7,697 nt of DNA, taken from assembly GCA_018262455.1 (NCBI GenBank), contig JAGSPR010000330.1, positions 1 through 7,697 on the forward strand, given 5' to 3'. Under the pieces are notes generated by a model. The model was given only the letters and a program-made list of their open reading frames with translations, did not search any database and was not told the origin of the DNA. Positions 1 to 7,697 of the stretch are shown piece by piece (the stretch's first letter is position 1; every line of letters starts with the position of its first letter). Origin of the DNA: Deltaproteobacteria bacterium (GTDB lineage: Bacteria > Myxococcota > Polyangia > Haliangiales > Haliangiaceae). Made by a program: the position numbers and the translations under genes.

Positions 1-763
1 TCGATCGGTTCACGAGCTCGGGGACCTGACGGCGGAGGATGTCGGCCGCGGCCTGGTTCGCGGTGATCACGGTTCCATCGGGGGTGATCGTGATGAGCCC
101 GGATTGCAGCGAACGAACGATGTCCTGGTGGAGCGTGAGCAGATCGGCGGCGGCCTTGCGGGTGGTGGCGAGCGTCTCGGCTCCGCGCTGCAGCTGATCG
201 CCGAAGATGTACGCGAGCGCACCCACTCCGACCAGGGCGGCGAGCTGGGCCCCGAGCGTGCGGGCGAGATCTGCGCCGGGCTGCTCCCACGGGTGCAGCC
301 GCGATGACATCGGGAGCTCGAGCGCGTGCATCCACGCCAGCAGCGCGACGACGATCATCGCGCCGATCGAGGCGATCGTGACCACGACGGCGCCTCGCCG
401 GTACGCCAGCGCGCCCGCGCTCACGATCGAGAGCGCGTAGAGGAACGTATAGGGGCTCTGGGCGCCGCCGGTGACATAGATCAGCAGCGACGTCACCGCG
501 AGATCGGCGGCCTGCATGGGTCGCGCGACGGTGCGAGGCGCGACGCCGATGCGGAGCAGCACCCCGAGCGCGATCGACGACAGGTACGTGATCGCGATGA
601 TCGTGGTTTGCACCCACACGGCCGAGTGCGAGGGATCCTCCTCGGTGGTGAGCAGCCACAGCGAGAGCCCGAGCACGACCGAGATCACGACCGTGCGCAG
701 CAATAACAGGCGCGCGACGCGCCGCCGCAGGTCGCTCGGCGCCGCGACCGGCTGGTCGAGCAT
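1..763 (-). CDS. pilS: PilS-type sensor histidine kinase, N-terminal part (cut by window edge)
   Basis: The 254 residues visible are the membrane sensor and the start of a PAS domain of a two-component kinase; the catalytic part lies beyond position 1. The protein starts MLDQPVAAPSDLRRR. Several hydrophobic segments follow at about residues 23-39, 51-72, 86-97, 107-120, 126-145 and 170-188, consistent with the polytopic sensor of PilS. Within them is the stretch TGGAQSPYTFLYAL (98-111), similar to the conserved TGG-SP motif of PilS sensors. A PAS-like segment begins near 208 (LHQDIVRSLQSGLITITPDG). I chose the ATG at 763 because AGGTGA lies just upstream at 768-773. An in-frame ATG at 829 would add 22 residues but has no good ribosome site and would read through a perfect hairpin. 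In known systems PilS phosphorylates PilR to control sigma54-dependent pilA transcription. Position directly after pilBTC supports the assignment; the missing kinase domain limits it. Confidence 0.85.
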   Translation of the reverse strand, partial: MLDQPVAAPSDLRRRVARLLLLRTVVISVVLGLSLWLLTTEEDPSHSAVWVQTTIIAITYLSSIALGVLLRIGVAPRTVARPMQAADLAVTSLLIYVTGGAQSPYTFLYALSIVSAGALAYRRGAVVVTIASIGAMIVVALLAWMHALELPMSSRLHPWEQPGADLARTLGAQLAALVGVGALAYIFGDQLQRGAETLATTRKAAADLLTLHQDIVRSLQSGLITITPDGTVITANQAAADILRRQVPELVNRS

Positions 764-803
764 CGACTCACCTGGGGAGGGCGTCACCGGGTCGCGACGC
801 TCT

Positions 804-826
804 CCAGGCACCAGGATGGTGCCTGG
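804..826 (-). repeat. Perfect inverted repeat in the pilC-pilS spacer
   Basis: On the transcribed strand the arms CCAGGCACCA and TGGTGCCTGG (10 bp each, no mismatch) flank a 3-nt loop TCC. It begins 5 nt after the pilC stop and ends 40 nt before the chosen pilS ATG. No T-run follows, so it is not a classical intrinsic terminator. It may protect the 3' end of the pilBTC message or attenuate reading into pilS. It could also be one copy of a dispersed palindromic element. Confidence 0.7.
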
Positions 827-831
827 CATCG

Positions 832-2043
<1,212 letters not shown>

Positions 2044-2052
2044 TGGTCTCCC

Positions 2053-3170
2053 CTAGCGCCTGTGATTGGGCGGCGTCGCCAGATTCCCGAGCGAGCCTCC
2101 CGCGGCGAGAATCATGGTCTTGAGCTCGTCCTGCTCGCTCGAGTAGCTCAAGGCCACCTCGAGGGTGATGACCTTGCGGATGTACAGATCGAGGAGCGAT
2201 TGGTTCATCGTCTGCATGCCGAACTTGGACTGGCCGATCTGCATCTGCGAGTAGACCTGATGCAGCTTGTCCTCTCGGATCAGGTTCCGGATGGCGGCGT
2301 TGGGCACCATCACCTCGACCGCGATCGTGCGTCCCTGGCCGCTCGCCTTGGGGATCAGCGCCTGCGTGATCACGCCCTCGAGGACGAACGACAGCACCGC
2401 GCGGACCTGGCCCTGCTGGTGCGACGGGAACACGTCGATGACGCGGTTGATGCTCTGGATCGCGCTGTTGGTGTGCAGCGTGCCGAACGCGAGGTGACCG
2501 GTCTCCGCGATCGTGAGCGCGGCCTCGACGGTCTCGAGGTCACGCATCTCGCCGATCAGCACGACGTCGGGATCCTGGCGCAGGATGTACTTGAGCGCCC
2601 GCTTGAACGAGGTCGAGTCGCGGCCGATCTCGCGCTGGTTGACGAGGCAGTTCTTGTGCGTGTGCTGGAACTCGATCGGGTCTTCGACCGTCACGATGTG
2701 GCCCTTGATGCTCGTGTTGATGCGGTCGATCATCGACGCGAGCGTGGTCGACTTGCCGGATCCCGTCGGGCCGGTGACGAGCACGAGCCCGCGCGGCTTG
2801 TCGCACAGCTCGGTGACGACCGGCGGCATCCCGAGGTTCTCGAGCGGGATGATGTTGTACGGGACGATCCGGAACGCACCCGCGACGCACGACTGCTGCA
2901 GGTACACGTTGGAGCGAAACCGCGCCATCCCGCGGATGCCGAACGAGAAGTCGATCTCGAGATCCTCTTCGAACCGCATCTTCTGCGCGTCGTTCATGAC
3001 CGAGTAGCAGAGCTGCTTGGTCTCGACGGCGGTGAGCGGCTCGGTCTGGAGCCGCACGAGCTCTCCGTCGATCCGGAGCCGGGGCGGCGAGCCGACCGTG
3101 ATGTGCAGATCGGACGCGCCCTTGTCGGACATCGCCTTGAGCAAGGCCTGGAGGCTCAGCTGCTGAGCCA

Positions 3171-3171
<1 letters not shown>
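2053..3171 (-). CDS. pilT: Pilus retraction ATPase PilT
   Basis: A 372-residue hexameric secretion ATPase of the PilT subfamily, which depolymerises the pilus from the cytoplasmic side and so powers retraction. The N-terminal PAS-like domain contains KGASDLHITVGSPPRLRIDG (17-36). Walker A is GPTGSGKS (134-141), the Asp box TVEDPIEF (161-168), Walker B VVLIGEMRD (203-211) and the His box TGHLAFGTLHTN (224-235). The C-terminal AIRNLIRE motif (293-300), needed for retraction in studied PilT proteins, is intact. Unlike PilB it lacks the zinc-binding cysteine pairs. The start is GTG, whose first base is the last base of the pilB stop (TAGTG), with GGTGGA at 3178-3183 as ribosome site; this suggests translational coupling. 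The length and the position of the SDLH motif fit this start. Confidence 0.97.
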
Positions 3172-4865
<1,694 letters not shown>

Positions 4866-4901
4866 GTCGCCAGTCTCCCAGGAAAAACGACGGTTTCGGC
4901 T

Positions 4902-4931
4902 AGGGTATCTTGCGGAGTGGGCATTGGTCAA
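4902..4931 (-). promoter_or_regulatory. Predicted sigma70-type promoter of the pilBTC operon
   Basis: On the minus strand TTGACC (4926-4931, 5 of 6 to TTGACA) is followed after 18 nt by TACCCT (4902-4907, which keeps the key T, A and final T of TATAAT). The predicted start of transcription would be near 4895, giving a leader of about 30 nt that contains the pilB ribosome site. It is the best promoter-like pair in the pilB upstream region; not experimentally shown. Confidence 0.55.
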
Positions 4932-4945
4932 ACGCCGGGGCAGAC

Positions 4946-4977
4946 TTGGGGTCCCCCGCGACCCCATCGCACCCCAA
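4946..4977. promoter_or_regulatory. Cluster of three TGGGGT/ACCCCA boxes, possible operator
   Basis: TTGGGGT (4946-4952) and ACCCCAA (4971-4977) form perfect inverted 7-mers. A third box, ACCCCA (4961-4966), lies exactly 10 bp from the right-hand one, one helical turn. The cluster starts 15 bp upstream of the predicted pilB -35 hexamer and lies in the divergent region before the small plus-strand gene, a fitting place for a regulator controlling one or both. The G/C-rich boxes could also arise by chance. Confidence 0.35.
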
Positions 4978-5050
4978 CGAATATGACCCGGCCCTTCACG
5001 TCTGAACACCCGCCATTGCCGCCATCCACGTCGAAATGGATCGAGGTCGT

Positions 5051-5242
5051 ATGCAAGTTCCGATGAGCTATGCCGACGCCAAGGAGATCGCCTTGCTGCG
5101 GCTCGAGCTGCGAGCGTGCTGGAACCGCGCCGACCAGGTCGGCGCGCGGATCGCGCTCGCCCGGCTGACCCAGGTCGCGGGCAACGATAACGAGCTCGCT
5201 GCCGAAGCACGCCGCTGGGCGGCGCGCTTCCAGGCAGCCTGA
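5051..5242 (+). CDS. Small helical protein of unknown function, divergent from pilB
   Basis: I do not recognise the family. From the ATG at 5051 it encodes 63 residues, MQVPMSYADAKEIALLRLEL onward, ending RRWAARFQAA. It looks all-helical and amphipathic, rich in Ala, Arg and Leu, with no signal peptide or membrane segment and one Cys. Two helices seem to be joined by a turn at GNDNE, which resembles a small helical hairpin. The codons show the G/C third-position bias of real genes here (for example CTC GAG CTG, CGC GCC GAC CAG GTC). GAGG at 5043-5046 lies 4 nt before the chosen ATG. In-frame ATGs at 5036 and 5063 are alternatives with poorer ribosome sites. It shares a 185-bp upstream region with pilB, so the two may be regulated together. 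A chance frame in GC-rich DNA remains possible. Confidence 0.6.
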   Translation: MQVPMSYADAKEIALLRLELRACWNRADQVGARIALARLTQVAGNDNELAAEARRWAARFQAA

Positions 5243-5245
5243 ATT

Positions 5246-5283
5246 GCCCGACTAGCCTCCCGACGAGCGTCGGCGAGGCGGGC
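5246..5283. terminator. Hairpin between convergent genes, possible bidirectional terminator
   Basis: Between the stop of the small plus-strand gene (5242) and that of the lipoprotein gene (5292), GCCTC-CCGAC (5255-5264) pairs with GTCGG-c-GAGGC (5269-5279). The stem is 10 bp with one bulged base and a 4-nt loop. An outer GCCCG/CGGGC pair (5246-5250 and 5279-5283) offers a competing fold. No T-run follows on either strand, so termination is inferred mainly from position and stem strength. Confidence 0.45.
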
Positions 5284-5291
5284 GTATTCCG

Positions 5292-5903
5292 CTAGCAGTT
5301 CGGGACGATCTTGATCGACAGCCGGTAGTTGTTCTTGATGCTGCCCTGCGCGGAGGCGTTCGCGAAGTAGGTCCCGATCGGCAGGTTCGGCGCGCACGAG
5401 CGCATCGCCTTGTCACCCATCGGCATACCAGCCGCGATCGGCGTGCCGCTCGCGTTGAGGATCGCCACGTTGACCGGCATCCCGCTCTCCCACGACGTGA
5501 TCACCTCGATGCCCTGGTTGAGCATCGTGGTGTTGATGGCGTAGTTGTCCTTGTCGCCTTCGGGGCAGATCGCGAGTCCGGCGAGCGCCACCATCTGCAT
5601 CTGGCCCGCGACCGGCGTCTGGAACGCGCCGGCGATGGTGTCGTTCATGCCGAGGGACGAGTCGTCGTTGCACTGGAAGCCGCTGTTGGAGCCAGCATCC
5701 GGCAGCACGCCGCCAGGCTTCAGACAGACCATGTCCCGCGGCGGCGTCTGCCCTGTCATCTGGCAGACGTAGCCCTCCGGGCAAGCCGGCTCTGCGACCG
5801 AGCACAGGTACGGCGCATCGTCGAGCTCGGGGTTGAACGGGCTGCAGCTGGCGGCGGCAGCCGTGATCGCGGCACTAACGAGAATCAGGGTGACGGGCTT
5901 CAT
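5292..5903 (-). CDS. Cys-rich predicted lipoprotein with PPC-like C-terminal domain
   Basis: A 203-residue predicted lipoprotein of no recognised named family. The N-terminus MKPVTLILVSAAITAAAASC is a lipoprotein signal with lipobox A-A-S-C, making Cys20 the likely lipidated residue; Ser at +2 fits outer-membrane sorting. The next section (20-80) holds six cysteines (20, 34, 41, 47, 60, 78) in the style ..YLCSVAEPACPEGYVCQ.., seen in many myxobacterial surface proteins and probably disulfide-bonded. Residues 113-200 resemble a PPC (pre-peptidase C-terminal) beta-sandwich: a D-K-D-N-Y start, VNVAILNASGTPIA in the middle, and LPIGTYFANAS followed by NNYRLSIKIV. Such domains usually assist secretion or surface binding; no peptidase is attached here. 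The ATG lies 9 nt after the stop of the TPR gene, with GAGAGG at 5909-5914 overlapping that stop, so the pair is probably co-translated. Function unknown. Confidence 0.85.
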   Translation of the reverse strand: MKPVTLILVSAAITAAAASCSPFNPELDDAPYLCSVAEPACPEGYVCQMTGQTPPRDMVCLKPGGVLPDAGSNSGFQCNDDSSLGMNDTIAGAFQTPVAGQMQMVALAGLAICPEGDKDNYAINTTMLNQGIEVITSWESGMPVNVAILNASGTPIAAGMPMGDKAMRSCAPNLPIGTYFANASAQGSIKNNYRLSIKIVPNC

Positions 5904-5912
5904 GATCGCCTC

Positions 5913-7304
5913 TCAGAACCGCACTGCCGCGGCAGCGCCGGCATAGCCATGATCGAGTGTCGGAGCGACGACCCAGGACGTCTCCGGCGAGGGTGCGCTC
6001 TTGGAGGCCTTCAGGTCTCCGCGCTTCTTCGCGGTGAGCTCCTTGTACCAGAAGTATCCAGCGACCGCGCCGGTGGCGATGCCGAGCCCGATGCCGACCG
6101 TGGAGAACGTCTGCCAGCGCCTGCCCGTCTTCTCGACGTCGGCTGCATAGGTATCGTTGCCGGCGCTGAACGCACGGCAAGGCGGCACGCCGCACTGCGT
6201 GGAGTCTTCCTCGAGCGAGCGGGCGTACTTGCCGGCCTGGAGGAACGACACGATGCCGAACCCGACCAGCGCGGTCGCGCCGATCGTGGTGCCCCACTTG
6301 GCCTTCTTGAACTTCGAGCTGCCGACGTCGCTGAGTCCGCTGCCGGGCACGCCGGGCTGGGTGGGGTGGACCTCGACCACGGGCGGGTCCTTGATGACCG
6401 GCTTCGTCGTCTTGTTCAGCGGATCGTCCTCGTCGTCACGCGCCCTGACCTCCTTGGGCGTCACCTTGATCTCGCCGTCATCGGTGATGTCGGGGTAGAA
6501 CCGCGGCGTCGCGCCGGCCTCGAGCAGGACCTGGTTGGGGCTCGTCGACTTGCCCGAGCGCGTCACGACGGTGCCTGCCTGGTCCTTGACCTCGATGTAG
6601 TACTGCACCGAGGAGCCGATCATCTTGGGCGCGGGGATTCGCCCGACGAGCTCCTTGTAACGCCACTTCATCGGCTTCGCGTTGAACTTGCCCTCACCGG
6701 CCGTGCGGAAGAACAGGGTGACGGCGAAGCCCGAGTCCTCGGGAACGAACGCGGTCACATCGAGCGGCTTGCCCGGCGGTGCGGTGTCGACGATCTGGTG
6801 CTGGAAGTCGGTGGCGCTGTACGTGCCGGCCGGCTTGATCACGACGGGCTGCTTGACGACGTCCGGCTTCGCGACATCCGGCTTCCCGGCATCCGGCTTC
6901 CCGGTATCGGTGGTCGCGTTGGGGCTGAACTTCTTCTCGAGCACCTTCACGCGATCGACGACCGTCTGGCGCTGGCCGGCATCCGCGGGCGCCTCGGTCA
7001 GGAACTTGCGGTAGTAGAACAGCGCCAGGTCCTCCATCCCGGCCTCTTCCATCGTGAGCCCGATGTTGTAGAGGAGCAGGGGGTTCTTGGAGAGCTTGAA
7101 CGACTCCTTGAACTTCTCGATCGCCTCGGGGAGCTTGCCCGCGTCGTGGAGCTTCTTGCCTTCGCCGAATGCCTTCTTGGCGGCATCGAGCTGCGCGGCC
7201 GTGGGGGGCGCATCATCACCGGCGAGTGCGGTTGGCGCCGATGCACACACTGCGGCGAGTGCCATGACAAGGGCAGTGACCCAGGTGGGGAAAAGTCGAT
7301 TCAC
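5913..7304 (-). CDS. Exported TPR protein with Ig-like domain and two C-terminal membrane segments
   Basis: A 463-residue envelope protein of unknown role. The GTG at 7304 is chosen because GGAGG (7311-7315) precedes it by 6 nt and it opens a clean signal peptide (MNRLFPTWVTALVMALAAVC, cut probably after ALA at residue 28). The open frame further upstream gives no signal peptide. Residues 40-125 form TPR-like helices (AKKAFGEGKKLHDAGKLPEA; LYNIGLTMEEAGMEDLALFY). A GKPDA/GKPDV/AKPDV linker follows at 135-149. Residues 160-262 look like the Ig/FN3-like sandwich frequent in Myxococcota, with LFFRTAGEGKF, MKW, GRIPAP and VQYYIEVKDQAGTVV. Hydrophobic segments occur at about 338-356 and 400-420, with a Cys pair (371, 376) between them. 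The end (APTLDHGYAGAAAAVRF) resembles a C-terminal beta strand finishing in Phe. It is followed at once by the lipoprotein gene. It probably scaffolds an envelope complex, but this is inference. Confidence 0.88.
   Translation of the reverse strand: MNRLFPTWVTALVMALAAVCASAPTALAGDDAPPTAAQLDAAKKAFGEGKKLHDAGKLPEAIEKFKESFKLSKNPLLLYNIGLTMEEAGMEDLALFYYRKFLTEAPADAGQRQTVVDRVKVLEKKFSPNATTDTGKPDAGKPDVAKPDVVKQPVVIKPAGTYSATDFQHQIVDTAPPGKPLDVTAFVPEDSGFAVTLFFRTAGEGKFNAKPMKWRYKELVGRIPAPKMIGSSVQYYIEVKDQAGTVVTRSGKSTSPNQVLLEAGATPRFYPDITDDGEIKVTPKEVRARDDEDDPLNKTTKPVIKDPPVVEVHPTQPGVPGSGLSDVGSSKFKKAKWGTTIGATALVGFGIVSFLQAGKYARSLEEDSTQCGVPPCRAFSAGNDTYAADVEKTGRRWQTFSTVGIGLGIATGAVAGYFWYKELTAKKRGDLKASKSAPSPETSWVVAPTLDHGYAGAAAAVRF
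6861..6905 (-). repeat. 15-bp tandem repeat coding for a Lys-Pro-Asp linker
   Basis: Three imperfect copies of a 15-bp unit occupy 6861-6875, 6876-6890 and 6891-6905, each sharing TCCGGCTTC on the plus strand. On the coding strand they give GKPDA, GKPDV and AKPDV, a flexible linker between the TPR helices and the Ig-like domain. In-frame units of this kind change copy number easily without breaking the gene. Confidence 0.8.
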
Positions 7305-7499
7305 GATATGCCTCCGATGCGTACGGGTAACCGCACGCAGCCGTGGGTACTTATCGCAGCGGCCAGAGTGATGCAACGACTGTTTCACCGCCGCAACGGG
7401 GTCGCCAGGACGCCCCGCGAGGGCCGACCACAAACTACCCCCGCACCGGGACCTTCACCCTAGGGAGATCCCTGGTTCGTCGCGGATGGACGTCCGACG
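7305..7499. other. Intergenic region upstream of the TPR gene
   Basis: This 195-bp gap between two minus-strand genes shows no convincing gene. A weak promoter-like pair for the TPR gene is TTGCAT (7371-7376) with TAAGTA (7348-7353) at 17 nt or GATAAG (7350-7355) at 15 nt; neither matches well. After the stop of the right-hand gene there are short inverted repeats (ACGTC-c-GACGT on the plus strand, 7490-7500; AGGGA-ga-TCCCT, 7462-7473), too small to call a terminator. The two genes may be separate units or one operon. Confidence 0.4.
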
Positions 7500-7697
7500 T
7501 CAGTTGCCGAATGGATCGACGAGCGAGCCGTCCTTCTTGGGCGCGGCCGGCTTCTTGGCGGGCGTCGGGGCCGCAAAGGGGTCTGCGATGCCGCCTGCCG
7601 CGGCGGGCTTCTTCGAGGGCTTCTGAACCGCCGGCTTCTTGGCGACCTTCGGCTCGACTTTGGCCTTGGGCTCGGCCTTGGGCTCGGCCTTGGGCTC
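7500..7697 (-). CDS. C-terminal tail of an unknown Lys/Pro/Ala-rich protein (cut by window edge)
   Basis: Only the last 65 residues are in the window; the start lies beyond 7697. The tail opens with EPKA repeats (three copies, continuing past the edge), then a basic Lys/Pro/Ala stretch with KKPA units. It contains two DPF motifs: GIADPFAAP (about 36-44) and the final GSLVDPFGN. The in-frame stop, third-position G/C bias and organised repeats show this is genuine coding sequence. Such charged, disordered tails with terminal DPF motifs may dock a partner or link an exported domain to the cell wall, but the main domain is not visible and no function can be given. It reads in the same direction as the TPR gene 195 bp downstream. 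Confidence 0.75.
   Translation of the reverse strand, partial: EPKAEPKAEPKAKVEPKVAKKPAVQKPSKKPAAAGGIADPFAAPTPAKKPAAPKKDGSLVDPFGN
7662..7697 (-). repeat. 12-bp tandem repeat (EPKA units)
   Basis: Three exact copies of GGCCTTGGGCTC (plus strand) at 7662-7673, 7674-7685 and 7686-7697 run into the window edge, so the true copy number is unknown. They encode Glu-Pro-Lys-Ala units. Exact identity at the DNA level, including third positions, points to recent expansion by slippage. Confidence 0.85.

Noticed and set aside
764..829. Longer pilS start at the ATG at 829
   Set aside because: It is in frame but lacks a good ribosome site, would translate the perfect hairpin, and adds a Pro-rich stretch. 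The ATG at 763 has AGGTGA just upstream. Not fully excluded.
4982..4987. TATGAC as the -10 box of the small plus-strand gene
   Set aside because: It matches 4 of 6 bases but no -35-like hexamer lies at 16-18 bp upstream.
4866..5210. Upstream extension of pilB by 115 residues
   Set aside because: The extension is Arg/Ser-rich with no PilB similarity, crosses the predicted promoter, and overlaps the small plus-strand gene. The ATG at 4865 has a good ribosome site and starts the MshEN-like domain at residue 3.
5068..5397. Minus-strand open frame overlapping the small gene and the lipoprotein end
   Set aside because: It is out of frame with the lipoprotein, overlaps its 3' end and the hairpin, and its composition (Arg/Ala/Ser) looks like an antisense artefact.
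5949..7463. Long plus-strand open frame opposite the TPR gene
   Set aside because: Its protein is an Arg/Asp/Leu/Gly-rich jumble with no domain, and it is the antisense of a gene with a signal peptide, TPR and Ig-like features. Long antisense frames are expected in GC-rich DNA with strong third-position bias.
7462..7473. AGGGA-ga-TCCCT inverted repeat as a terminator of the right-hand gene
   Set aside because: The stem is only 5 bp with a 2-nt loop and no T-run, which is common by chance in such DNA.

Overview
The window is GC-rich and its coding frames are strongly biased to G or C in the third codon position. The gene order pilB-pilT-pilC-pilS, read right to left on the minus strand, is the arrangement known from myxobacterial type IV pilus (T4P) loci. 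Together with two flanking genes of a style common in Myxococcota (a TPR protein with an Ig-like domain, and a Cys-rich lipoprotein), this points to a member of the Myxococcota. Genus or family cannot be fixed from this sequence alone.

Layout, left to right. Positions 1-763 (minus) hold the N-terminal two thirds or so of a PilS-type sensor kinase, cut by the window edge before its kinase domain. Positions 764-831 are a pilC-pilS spacer containing a perfect 10-bp inverted repeat. Then come pilC (832-2043), pilT (2053-3171) and pilB (3171-4865), all minus and almost without gaps, so they look like one operon. A good sigma70-like promoter lies just ahead of pilB (-35 at 4926-4931, -10 at 4902-4907), and three TGGGGT/ACCCCA boxes lie upstream of it (4947-4976). 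A small unknown gene (5051-5242, plus) diverges from pilB. It converges on a two-gene minus-strand unit: a signal-peptide TPR protein (5913-7304) followed after 9 nt by a Cys-rich lipoprotein with a PPC-like C-terminal half (5292-5903). A stable hairpin sits between the convergent genes. A 195-bp gap follows, and the window ends in the C-terminal tail of another minus-strand gene (7500-7697) rich in Lys/Pro/Ala with DPF motifs.

How they work together. PilB (extension ATPase) and PilT (retraction ATPase) act on the inner-membrane platform protein PilC to assemble and withdraw the pilus used for twitching or social motility. PilS senses a membrane signal and, with its partner PilR (expected just outside the left edge), controls pilin expression. 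PilB carries an N-terminal MshEN-type domain, so pilus extension may respond to cyclic di-GMP. The lipoprotein and TPR protein look like an envelope-associated pair; no functional link to the pilus can be shown beyond their position. No RNA genes, insertion sequences, CRISPR arrays or phage genes were seen.
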